A program made the position numbers and the translations under genes. Below the pieces are notes generated by a model. It worked only from the letters and a program-made list of their open reading frames with translations. It was not told the origin of the DNA and ran no database searches. Of a DNA stretch of 64,000 nt, positions 30,028 through 41,500 are shown in pieces. This DNA comes from Reticulascus tulasneorum. Taxonomy: Eukaryota > Ascomycota > Sordariomycetes > Glomerellales > Reticulascaceae. The stretch spans positions 4,526,001 to 4,590,000 of the forward strand of contig LSAX01000001.1 in assembly GCA_001557505.1 (NCBI GenBank), in the 5' to 3' direction. Position 1 is the first letter of the stretch, and each line of letters begins with the position of its first letter.

Positions 30028-31464
30028 CTAGGACGTAATGATCGCCATCACCACAGCCATGACCACGATGGCTAGTGGGGCTGAAGAGCCAGCGAGACTA
30101 GCAGCACCAGGTTTATCGTCAGGCGGATCCTGCTGTTCACCACATTTGGCCTCCTCTCCGACGCCAATATCTGCTGCTGAGAGGAGGAACTCCATCAGTC
30201 CGGCCCCCATTTCACGGATGTTGTCGTTGAAGAAGGTCTCGTTGGGGTAGAAGGGGCAGCTTGCTTCCTCGTTGTATAGTCCGAACTCAACGGCAAACCC
30301 GTTGACTTTCGTCAAGGACCCATCTACAAGAGCCCTGCTGTATGCATAATCATTGGTCGTCCCGGAGGTAGGATAGAAGTTGGCACTTTGAACGACATCG
30401 ATAAAGCGTCCGCTGCCGCCGGACATCATGCCATCAGCAATACGACTGGCCGTCTCGACGGCGTGATTCCAGTCGGTGGAATCGATGTAGCTCCGGTAGT
30501 CGAACTCATCTGTACCAAGGACGCCACGCTTCCCGTCAAAAGTGCTGTTCATGAAACTTTTAGTCGGATCCGAGTCCTGATTTTCGTCATCCCCCCACGG
30601 GTAGAGGACAGCGTCTGAGTAGGAATGCATGTCGAGAAACCAGTTAATCTTGGCATACTTGTCAAAAACAGACTTGACGTTGCGCGTTTCAGGCTCAGAG
30701 AATAGCGCAGTTCCGTGGTAATCCTCCGCATCTGGGTCTTCGGATGCTGGTCCCACACCCGGGGCGAAGTGCTGATTGAAATCCCAGAGGAAGTCAAAGT
30801 TGCGATTGAGGTCAACAGGCCCGTCGGGGTTGCGGTTCTTCCGCCAGCAAGAGTCTGTCATCTGGTCGTAGAGGACGCCGTCGGGATTCAGCACAGGCAT
30901 GAAGATAATGCCGGTTGAGAGCGCTGTCAAAACTTGAGAGTTGTTATAAGTTGTGTCGCCATACGTCAGGCCCGTGCCTTCTCGTTTAGCCCAGAGGAGA
31001 TCGGAAATGAAATAGATGAGGTTGTCCGGTCCGCCGCGTTCGCGGGCGTGGATACCGGAGACAAGAAACACGCGGTATGCTTCGTCACAGGTTTGATCGG
31101 CGACTTTGGCGCCGAACATGGTGGCATCGTCGTGTGTTTTCTCGGGGAGATCGAACATCTGTATTCCGAACTCCTTGACAAGCCCCTGTACTGCGGAGCG
31201 CATCTCCACCATATTAAGTGACGAAGTTATGGTCGTGGCGGGACCCTGCGAGCCAAGACCACGGGGGGCGACATCACCGCCCTTGAAGCGATCCGTCGTG
31301 TTAGCCGCAACCGGGAGCTGATTACCAATTGGCACCACGGGGGTTTGTCGCTGCCGTATCGAACGAACACCCTGGCTGTGGTCTCGCTCATGTGGGAGCA
31401 GGCATCCCTCCACGCTTGAGAGGGCGAGGAGCAGTAGAATAGGGACCTCCACAGCGCGAACCAT
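30028..31464 (-). CDS. M14 zinc carboxypeptidase, secreted, GPI-anchored
   Basis: A single exon of 478 residues from the chosen start MVRAVEVPILLLLALSSVEG, which gives a clean signal peptide. An upstream in-frame ATG at 31563 would add 33 residues without secretory character. The zinc site is visible as GIHARE (HxxE), with the third ligand in DMHSYSD. Substrate-binding NRN appears in DLNRNFDF, and the catalytic Glu in FAVEFGLY. The extreme C-terminus (SAPLAIVVMAVVMAIITS) is hydrophobic after a small-residue, Pro-rich region, as for a GPI signal. It removes C-terminal amino acids from peptides at the cell surface. It is probably not part of the neighbouring metabolite cluster. Confidence 0.9.
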   Translation of the reverse strand: MVRAVEVPILLLLALSSVEGCLLPHERDHSQGVRSIRQRQTPVVPIGNQLPVAANTTDRFKGGDVAPRGLGSQGPATTITSSLNMVEMRSAVQGLVKEFGIQMFDLPEKTHDDATMFGAKVADQTCDEAYRVFLVSGIHARERGGPDNLIYFISDLLWAKREGTGLTYGDTTYNNSQVLTALSTGIIFMPVLNPDGVLYDQMTDSCWRKNRNPDGPVDLNRNFDFLWDFNQHFAPGVGPASEDPDAEDYHGTALFSEPETRNVKSVFDKYAKINWFLDMHSYSDAVLYPWGDDENQDSDPTKSFMNSTFDGKRGVLGTDEFDYRSYIDSTDWNHAVETASRIADGMMSGGSGRFIDVVQSANFYPTSGTTNDYAYSRALVDGSLTKVNGFAVEFGLYNEEASCPFYPNETFFNDNIREMGAGLMEFLLSAADIGVGEEAKCGEQQDPPDDKPGAASLAGSSAPLAIVVMAVVMAIITS

Positions 31465-34400
31465 ATTCGCCGCAGCGGCTAAGAAGCTTGACGCTGAGTC
31501 GGTTATGCAAATGGGACTCTCCCGTGGACGGCTAAAATGCAGTACTCTACCCAATTCGAACAACGAAAAAATGCATAAAATAGTGGAGTTTGCTAGAGAA
31601 CCTAGGCGACGGCTGCGAACAGCTAGAGTAAGTCTGGCTGCTGGGTGGTCCGAACGATATACCTTGGACGGAGTAGGTGAGGAATTAGGGAGCTGTCGAT
31701 AACAAACAGAATGGGGCCGCTAGATAAAATTAGCGGCTCCTGCTGACTTTTATGTACTGAGCTCTGTGAAATCCTTCTTGTTTTTGGTGGGTTTTTGGTG
31801 TGGCTGCTGCCTTGAATGAAAGCTGAAAAGCCTACCAATGGTTGGTGACTTGGCAATGTGGCGCAGGCCACACCCCTGGCTGTGCCTCTCTACTCCGAAG
31901 CCCCAACATGCCCATCATTGCGAGATAACTAAATTATATCGAGAGAGATTTCAGTCCAACATCTGGGAATCGTACATCAGCGATTGTGTTATGAGTTGCC
32001 TAGACGTCGAGTTCCCGGCCATACCGGATTCTTGATGCTGGTCAAGGCGAGTGACGTACCAGAATCATGTATTAAATCCTGACGCTCAAAGTTCTTTTCC
32101 ATAGCCACCACTGAAATATGTTCAACCGGGATCCGATACACAGCAGGCAGTGCCTCATATCGAGGCAGTGTCTGGCTGGAAAGATCTCTCTGGGCACGAA
32201 CTTTTCGTTGGGGTCGCGGGCGTGCTAAACAATTTTGCTCCAAACTGGCAAACATCCAAATGATCTCTCACTTCGTCGCTCGCCTTATGCGTAAAATTTC
32301 TGCTCCGAACGATGTCGTATTGAGAAGATTGAGAAAAAATCGAATTTAATGATCGGAACATATGAGCCTAAATGCTGTAGCAAACTAGTTGGAGTTATTC
32401 AAATCAGTAAGTCAGTTTTTGAGGTGAGTACCAGTTGACTTCTAGGTGGAACAAATCGTCGCAATTTATACCTCGCATAAACCCCTAAGAACTGTGAACT
32501 GAAGCAAATGCAGCCGATGTGCAACATCGATTGATGTCACGCCAAACCTGAAAGCACATGGAATGAGGCAACATCTGTATAATTCCCACGCAGAGTGCTG
32601 ATGTGCTTGCTGCAGAACGATCAGAGGCCATCTGAGTTTGCCTATATCCCTAACTGTTCGATGCGGGCACCGACTAATTAGTTTGGTGTCTCAGTTATAC
32701 TTGTATTGAGGCGAATTTTTCGATGTCTGGATGCGTCAAATTCTGTCGCCAATGCTAACTTTCTTCCCTCTGAATGAGCAGGAAAGTAAGCCAATGCCTC
32801 CAGCCTCGTCCTTTGGAACTTGGTCGGGTATCTATCACAGTAGTTGCCGCTTTGTGTTGCATTCGAAACTCTTCTTCGCCCATCTGAGCCTCAGGTTTGT
32901 TGGGACTAATGTAATTATATCGAGCCAGACGACGGGTACAGGCAGCGCAGCGTGCAGCAGGAACGACGACATGACTGAGACCAGTGAGCGGTTGTTGACT
33001 GCGGGTTTAGACCTGACTGGATCCTACGATATCAAAAGGAGGATGTTTGTGATACAATAGGGAAGTCAAAACACAATATTGAGGTATACGAGGAAAGAAA
33101 TGACAAGGTTGGTATTGAGCCATGACCTCACTTCACTAAGACCTACATACCTCCACAGGTAATTGGCAAGGAATTAACATGGCACATGCCCTTCAAACGT
33201 TACTCGATGCATAGCTGACGCCTATCAAGCAAACACCTTCGCTCGACCGCAACGAAGTCCCAAATGCAGCTTTGGGCGTTCCTGTCATCGCTCAGGTACC
33301 CCCATTGAGGAGCTTGCAGTCACCTGGTTCTTCCTTGAACTGTCTGGTCAGCCCAAATTCTATGCAATTCTTTAATCTTTGAGGAACACACTCCACTGAA
33401 GTGGTACTTAATCTCTGCGTACGAGACTTGAGCTTGAGCAACCTGAGCAAGCATGCATTCAGTCCATAATATAGGACCCTTGCCTCATCATTTATTCCGA
33501 TCACAGCGTTTCCTCAGCACTCGCCTCCATATGTTCCTCAATCCTGGCGGGTAAGAATTCAGGTCCATTTGCGAGGCTTTGCGATGAAAAGCAGGAAACC
33601 ACGCATCTCCATGCTGTTGGTCTGCAGTCAAAAGCAGGGACGTGGACGTCTCGTCTGTGGTGACTAGGAACGTCTTCGTATTGGCCACGCCTGTACGTGT
33701 ATTGGCACGGCTTCCAGTCCTGGCTGTAGACATGTAGAAGGATAAGATCAGTCAGATGCCCCATTCATGGATACCTTTTTCATTCGCGAGCCAGTTACTC
33801 GCTTGTATTAATGATCTTAGTCAGAACACGAGCAAGCAGTCGTGCTGTAGAGCAACGTGCCAGTTATTTGAGTTCAATATGCATCTTGCGTGTGCAAGGC
33901 AAAGATACGGCTTCAACCAACCGTCAAGGACTTTCACTTGGTTGGCCGCTTTTGTTCTCTTAACTTCACTGCCAGGAGACGCAAATCAGCGGTCCTGCAA
34001 AGCGTAGTTGAAGGGAAACGTCTGTTCTCTCAAGTTCCGAGATAGGCAGGGACGGCTGGAACCGAATATGAGACCATCTGAACAGCAGCGCCGTTTAAAC
34101 CCTCGGTAGAATTGGTTCGGCATGGTCCCAAGGGAGGGTGGGCCAAGATTCCCGGAGGGGCTCGTCGATGCGGGATCCAACGCTCTCCCTTAAGACCCCT
34201 ACCTCTCAGCCCGTGATGAGACGAGACGGGACAAGGGAAAGTAAAAAGCCTCTCAGTTGCACGGCATTTCAAAAATTTAAAGTTGGGCGTGGACCAAAGT
34301 ACTACGCAGTAATTTTAAGTCTTGGCATCAGGGTATTTTGGTTGTTGGGAATAGCATGGATTTCGAGATTAGTTACATGCAAGTCACCGCAGGCACTCCC

Positions 34401-34733
34401 GCTCGGTACCAGTAGTGCAGGCCAGCATTTCGGCACTCATCGGTAATTTAACACATTGGATCTACAACATCATTCCGAATACTACTCAGGTTCGAGGATC
34501 AAGGGCAAGTGGCATCGGACGAAGCAGATGGTAAAATGTTTGATGTGGTCATCCCAGATATGTTTTAGAATTGTGCGGGCAATGTACGTACAACAGTGTG
34601 AATACAAGCTAGGCTATGATACAAATGCTAGCATGTACGAGACCTTGACCCAATCTGTCGTGAACATTATCCATTATACATTAGATACAATTCTAAGACC
34701 CTCCAATTTTCCGTGCATCGCGTGCCAAATCCC
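31465..34733. other. 3.3-kb intergenic region without a supportable gene
   Basis: Open frames here are short, overlap in several phases and lack domain signatures; the longest on the plus strand is 109 codons at 32731. The first part is the promoter side of the carboxypeptidase. No tRNA, transposon ends or long repeats were recognised. Confidence 0.5.
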
Positions 34734-35541
34734 TTATAGAAGTGCGACAACGATGGCACCGGCGGCGGCGGCCATCTCGAAGCCACCGGCGAATCGACCA
34801 ACGGCAGAGTTGACCGGGACGTAGGAAGAGGTGGACTTGGTGGGGGTGTACGACGCGGTACCGACGGGGCCAGTTGGCGCGACCGTGGTCAGGGTGTAAG
34901 GAGGGATGGTCTCAGTGACGGGGCAGATGGTGACGGTGGTCTCGACGGTGCTGGTGACGGAGCCGATCGGGCAGTCGGGGACGGTCGGTGGGCACGAGGT
35001 GATAGTGTAGACCTTGGTGGTGGTGATGGTGGAGGTGGTCAGCGAGGTGGTCTTGGTGTGCTCGTAGCTGGAGACGGAGCTGGGGGTGCCGCTGGGGTGG
35101 TGGCTGTAGCTGGAGGTGGAGGTTGGGGTAGCTACGGCGCTGGAGGTGCTCTCGACCGAGCTGGGAACCGCGCTCGAGGTCGAGGTTGGCACAGCCGAGG
35201 TGGTGCTCAGGGAGTAGGTGATGCACGAGCAGGCAGAGCTGACGGCAACGATGTCGCTGTCGCAGTTGTTGAACTCGGTGGGGATGGCAGCCGGGGCAGT
35301 GGTGGTTCCGGACAGGAAGTCAACGCAGAAAGACCCGGACAGCTCCTCGAATCGCTCGTCGATCAGGTTGCGGTAGCAGCCATCATGCTCCTATAGGTAG
35401 ATAATCAGCCCCCGCATTCCTCACACACGGCCCGGAGACCTGTTTCGAAACCCGGAATGTTTAACTTACACAGAAGGGGTACTCCCAGGCGTTGACGGTG
35501 GCAAGAGCAATAGCTCCCAATCCCATGTAAAGACCGCGCAT
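34734..35541 (-). CDS. Cys- and Ser/Thr-rich GPI-type cell-wall protein
   Basis: Two exons (35541-35470, 35390-34734; intron GTAAGT...CTATAG) give 242 residues. Exon 1 encodes the signal peptide MRGLYMGLGAIALATVNA. A short Cys-containing domain follows (EYPFCEHDGCYRNLIDERFE...SFCVDFL...NNCDSD...CSC). Then comes a long Ser/Thr/Pro-rich stalk with segments such as TSCPPTVPDCPIGS and TVTICPVTET. A hydrophobic C-terminus (FEMAAAAGAIVVALL) fits a GPI attachment signal. The stalk should be heavily O-glycosylated and surface-exposed. The domain is not clearly a CFEM domain. No enzymatic function is suggested. Confidence 0.85.
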
Positions 35542-38500
35542 CTTGAATGATTTGGTTGGTGGTTGGTTAAGCGAGTGGACTGACTGAAAAATAGTCGAGA
35601 ATGTAGGGGAAAAGAGTGACTGGCTTTTGGATTGCTGGTAGTGCTGTGAGAGAGAACAAGAGAAGAAGGGAGGAAGAAGCCAGGCCCAAGCCGGTCCTTA
35701 TGAACGAAAAGCTCGAGTGCGTCGAGATCGATCAGTGATTGGGGAATACGAGCCGCAGCCTCTTGCATGGCGCACAGGGATCCTAGAAGAGAGGGGGGGG
35801 TGAGGGGCGGAAGCTGCTTGGTGAGAAAGAGGCTCCATCTTCGACTCTTCCTCCTCCCATCGAGTCCTGGGTCACCACGCTGGCGCCCATCGCCACCACA
35901 GCCCGGTGGCAGCCAGCTCCTGGACAATTGGCGTGGTATCCCGGTAAAGAGCCACAGGATCGGAAATTGGATGTCGAAAAATAGTTTGGCCGATTACGTG
36001 CTAGCCTCCCTTTAGTCAGGGACAGGTGAAACTATCGCACCAATGGTCGGTAGCCGCCAAATGAAAAAGGGGAAGCTATCGGCCAAGGCGGGAGGGTGTG
36101 GAGCTGGCAGTTCACCAATGGGACCGCCTCGCAAGACGCCTGGGGGCGAAACTGGCACCGCTGGCAGCGCTGGCACCCACTGGGACCTGCGCAAGCCTGC
36201 TGCATCTCAGCATGCAAGGGGCGAGCCAAGGGGGGGGTGAGGGGGGGTGAGGGGGGGTGAGGGGGGGTGAGGGGGGGGGATTCATGAGTGTCCAGTGTTT
36301 TTTCCCTCCCCCCCCTTTGTGGGCTAGTACAAACTTACCAGATCGTATTTTCTTTTCCTTCCATTACTACTGGGGGAGAGTGGCTTATTCAGTTCTGTTC
36401 TCCAGCCTCAGGTACCTTGGGAGAAAATGCCTGCTTGATTCGGATGGACATGATGGAGTCCTCAGGCACCCACCACAAAGGTCCCGTTCCATCCCATCCC
36501 TCCCACCCCCTGGCAAGGATCATCCTCGTATACTTCTGCCCCGGGGCTCCCCTCCGTCTGTCCAGGAAAAGAAAGTCTGATCACTTCCCCTCCTGATCAT
36601 CCATCCGCAAGGTCTCTCCATCCAGACCAGACCATACAGACGAAAAGGGCTGTTTGTTTTTCTTTTCCTGCTCCCCGCAGTACTACGCTGTACATTGCAC
36701 GCTAGCCCAAATTGTCCTCTTCGTACCGGGAAATTTGCTCCTGGCGAGGGGGGCCCAATCATGCTTGTTTCAGAGCACTTCCACCTCATGATGACCCCGG
36801 AGTCAGAACAGTTCAGCGTAACCACCCGCCCCAATTACCCCTCGACTGATGTTTCTTTTTGTCCTCAGTTCATTATCGTCGAGTCCTATGACGCATAATT
36901 ATAGCAACGCTGGCGACCTCGTACGACCGGGCTCCAAGACAAAGGGTTCACTGGCAGTTCTGGGGTTCCTCACTCACCTTCAAATCTCCAATTGACGAAC
37001 CCCGCCCCATTAGCGAAGCATCAGGTCAGACATTCAGCACCACCGCCGCAGCTACAGTACCAAGTATGTACGGTCGTCACTTATTCATGTCTCTTGTTGG
37101 TTTTATCTCATTTCATTTCATCTCGCGCTCCTCTATGTATTGTGTGTCCCCCTCAAGCGCGTTGTCTGGTCCGTTTGCCTCTCCCAATAACCCCGTACAG
37201 AGTTACTACCTTCTTCCTAGTCTGAATTGGATGTAAACGGCCGCCCCTGTCCAATAACCCTTGCCTCTAGTCTTAGCCCAGTCCAAGCTGGCGCCACCAT
37301 CACGCGCCGCTCGTGGTCTGCCTGTCCGCAACCGCCGCCCTTCGAACTAGCAGCATCTGGGCCATCCCATCATCTTCACCTCACGTCATAGCGTAGTAGC
37401 CATCGATGGACCATGCCAAGTTTTTCGCGCCTTTTCCACGCGTGCTGTGCCATTTGGTGTTCGAGAATTCAAGGCTACCCTTCGCCGTCAGGTTCGGCGG
37501 GATTATGACGCGCTTTTTTTTTCTTCCACTTCGGCTGTTCAGTGAAACGTTGCAGGACCGCCAGCCAGCTGATCCCGTAGGAGTCGCGATCGCCGAGCTT
37601 CTTTTTGTTGTGACTCCCCGGATTCGCGTTCGCCCATCGGAAGTACGGCAACATGGCATGGCACTTGAAAAAGGCTTGGCCCGTGCTTCCAGAACCAGTT
37701 CCAAAGTGGAACTCGGTGCAATCTCAAAATCTCGTAATCGACAACACTGCACTGGTCACCATTTGGGACGAGAGCATCCGCTGTCATCTTTTCAATTTCA
37801 TCGGCGTCAATGCAGCAATGCCGCCCTTGCTGGCTGGTTGGCTGAGTCATTCAACCCATCTCTCCTAGGCAATTTGACTAGATTTCCCAAGTGATGTCTG
37901 CATGGTCTCTCTGGTGGAGGCAGATGCGCATTTTGCTATTCGAATATTAGAAATTTCCTTCATCTCCGGCCTCGTTTATTCTCCGACCGTGAGGTTTCCA
38001 TTACGTCATGATTTAACCAGCACTGCTGGTTAAGTTTCTCGCGAGCTAAATACGGTGTTGTATGCTTCTCATCTATCATAATGAATGAACTACCTAATTT
38101 TCCTCGGCAACGTGCCCCAGAATCATCTTTGTCAAGCACTGAAAGTGTCCCAAACCAGAGTAGCCAGGGGGATAAACCCTTCTTAGACGAACCAAATGTG
38201 TATGAGTTGTGGTGCCGATACGAGAATGACCCTGCCTTCACTTCGCGACATGCCAGACTAGCAAGGTTGTGACACAAGCACCTACAGAAGGGGAAGACTT
38301 TTGCCTGTGCTGATTGAAGAACACTCTAACCCCAAAACTTGGAGAGCGTTCTGATAACTTCGTATTTGTCGGATTCATTCCAGTGTCTGAAAGAACACCC
38401 AGGTCAGCCTCGAAAGGGGGGATGTGTTGCTGAAAAGGGTCGTTAAGCAACAGATTCGCTCAACAAACGCTCGAGCCGAGAGCCTGGACTCTGCGCACGG

Positions 38501-41500
38501 CTGTGAAGGTCGGCATTCATACTGTCACCCAATTAGGCGACCTCGAAAGATGACCTGTTGCAGCGCTGACTCGCTGTGTTGTACATCTTATAGCTTCTCG
38601 ACTTGCACTTTGAGCCAACATCCAGAGTTTGAGCCATTGCAGGCGACGGTTTTTCCATCTCGATCACAGGTCCTCAATCCTGTCATGCTCTACAAACCTT
38701 CCTGCTGAGCATATTCACATCACAGCGATTCTCTGATCCCAGTATCAGGTAGCCGAGAGAAGCCTCGCCCCCTGCCAGGCTCGTATCTCATGCTTCTCGT
38801 GCCGTAATGCCGTCCACATAGAGATTGCTAATTTCCAAGCGTGTACGAGGACACATGCCGAGCTATTAATGATGAGTTTTGATGTTTTATCCTGTTGTCC
38901 GGCTAAAGGGCTTTCGTGTCACAGCATTATCACGCTTATTCGAGTTCACTCCGTCATTGGCATAACTCGCCCAACCGGCGCAAAGTCTCTCATTCTTATG
39001 TTTCTGTCTTGATATGAGTCAAACCGGGCACTTGTTGGGATGTCCAAAATGGCAGACCTGAAGCTTGCAATTGATGAGAGGTCATTATCTGTCAAGAAGA
39101 CCGCTCACGTTGGGGTTGCGTCGGGGATACCGCCCACATGAGTTAAACTGCAGGATGAAGGGACCCAACCGTTCGATCCTTGCAGGGCCACTGGTAGGTT
39201 GGTATACGAAGATTGACGGTTACTATCTTTGAACTCTCTTATCAGCCAGGTATTACCAATACTTGGGACGAAGAAGCATGCGACACCGCCTGGCTACATT
39301 GTTTTCCACACGTTGATGTTCCCCATGTGCCACAAATATAGCGTTGCCGGTTGCTGCGGAAGTTCTTGCTTCATGAGTCAGGTAGATGGCATCCTCCAAT
39401 CCCAAACCATCACAAATATCCGTTGCCGTGTATGCCAGAGTGTCCTTCGTTTTGTAACAAAGCCGAGAGTCGCGGTGCTATTGCCGACGTACGTTGGGTT
39501 TATCAATGCTTAGCGACTGGGCAACATGCGGAAGAACTGTGTCGTGCACTGGTTCAACATATATACGCGCTTATCTCACAATACCTCTATTGCTAAGCTG
39601 CCGAACGATACCACAAGCATTGATTCAAATCTAGTTCTACAGCTAGTTTCGTCTTCTTAATCAACAGATGTAGCATGATACCATTGATACAGGTGAGTGC
39701 CAAGGTTAAGAGACTCACCTAACAACCAGTCCCCTTACTCTGTACAACCTTTTGTTGCTGGAAGAGCCGTGACCGGATCTTGCATATACTTCCGGCAAGA
39801 GCTGGCCGCCAAAAGAATAGATATAGAGCTTGGATTTATTCACACATTGTTTTCCGGTGTCGCGTTTCTGTCAACAGTCTCGTTTCGCTACAGATTAAAC
39901 TTTGTACATCTTGAGCCATAGATGGCCTACTCGTTGCTACAAAATGTAAGGTCTTGTTTGGCCACCCGCCACTTACTTTGTCGGAGCTTTCCATCACTTA
40001 CGCACTAAGCCACCACACACAGTGTCTTGGTTTGCTTTGCCTTCTGCCGCGAGTATTGCAGTTTGCATAATCTATGGTTGCTTGGGGCTACCTTACGCGC
40101 CTACACACCAGCGCAGCGTATTGATCAGCCATTCTACGCCACTTAATTAACGTTCTGGTGCTCAGACCTGCGAGCTACTTAACTAATACTGCGCAATGTG
40201 GCGTCTTGGCCAAATATGCGTCACAAAGCTAAGACTCTAGATCACTTACGGGCTATTTAATCATGTCCAAAGCGGTAAACTATCTACAAACTGTTGCATC
40301 AACTTTTTCAGTTAAGCATTGGACATCACTATTAAGTTTGTAATATCATAGATCACATGCTTGCTAAAGACGATACAGCGGCTTGGTCAACCATCGCGCA
40401 TTACCAGAGGTCCGCATTGTCTCTATTTATAACCAACTTGCGCACAACATTTCATTTAGCCATCTTGCCCGAGGCGTGCGTGAAACTTAGTTGATTATGT
40501 GTTTAAAGTCCTGAGTGGGATAATAGCGTCTTAAGAACCGATTTAACTGAGTTAATCCGGAGAATGGTCGTCCAGTTCCACAAGAATCTTCAAGAAAACT
40601 AATCATCGACATTCAAGATACGAGGTAGCCGAGTAGAAGGCCTTGATAATGTATGAGGATCCAGTACCACCAAGGGTTTACAGATTTTTCTAAGGATCCA
40701 AGCATCATTCAGCACGTCGCGATCAATAAGCAATACAGTTTCGTCCCCTGAATGCGGCCACCGAGATGTGCGACCTGCGAACAACATCCTCATATTGAAA
40801 ATCGTAACTGGTAGTGCCTCAATCCCATCATCTTCTTTTGATTCGGGCCAGCAAAAACATGACGTGCCATGGCTCTCACCAGAAAACATAACACCCTTCT
40901 CTACTCGAGGTGAGGCAAAACTATGTCCACAGTAGTTATGGCATTGGTCACGATCGCCCTCGCGTTATCGATGGCCCCAATAGTGAAGAGCTACTGCTAA
41001 TGAACCAGATGACATGGGCCAAATACTATGCATTGTGGGACTTATCCAGCAACGCAAGTTCAACCTGTGCTGCGACAGAACTCCAAGGTAATGTTCAAAG
41101 TGCTTCTAGGATATGCATGAGTTTTAGTAGTTGCCGGCCAAGTCACTACAAGATTTGTATTATGACTACAGCCAGGCTCACCATCTCTACTGACCCTAGT
41201 TAGACTATCATGTCAAGTTGAGTACCATGCAGTCGCAAATCAGGGAGGTTAAAGTGCAGTTGCACCTAACCCGGAGGTCTTCAAAGGCTTAAGAACAAAT
41301 CTCGGTATATTCATGCTAACAAGAGACTAGACTCATGGGATTCTACCATAAAGTGGAGGGAGTCGACTGATCTCTTCTTTGCAGAGCAATAATTTCATCA
41401 TGTTTGCTAAGGATTGTAATTCATCAATCACCACATTTGGCATATCAGGTGCGCTGCGAAGCGAAGTGATCCAGTCCACCGCAGTCTCAGAGCGCAAATG

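Noticed and set aside
31465..31563. Upstream ATG extending the carboxypeptidase by 33 residues
   Set aside because: The extension would place the obvious signal peptide internally; the downstream Met gives a standard secretory start.
32731..33060. 109-codon plus-strand frame
   Set aside because: Isolated, no domain, and sits in a region of many short frames.
36231..36280. Regular repeat considered as a CRISPR-like array
   Set aside because: Units are contiguous without spacers and the genome is fungal; it is a minisatellite.
37406..37894. 162-codon plus-strand frame
   Set aside because: It overlaps frames of similar length in other phases and has odd composition, with no domain or splice support.
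39150..39200. GTTCGATCC resembling a tRNA B box
   Set aside because: No A box or cloverleaf stems could be found around it.
40923..40997. Signal-peptide-like 25-codon frame (MSTVVMALVTIALALS...)
   Set aside because: It stops immediately and no downstream exon with matching phase was found; kept only as possible debris.
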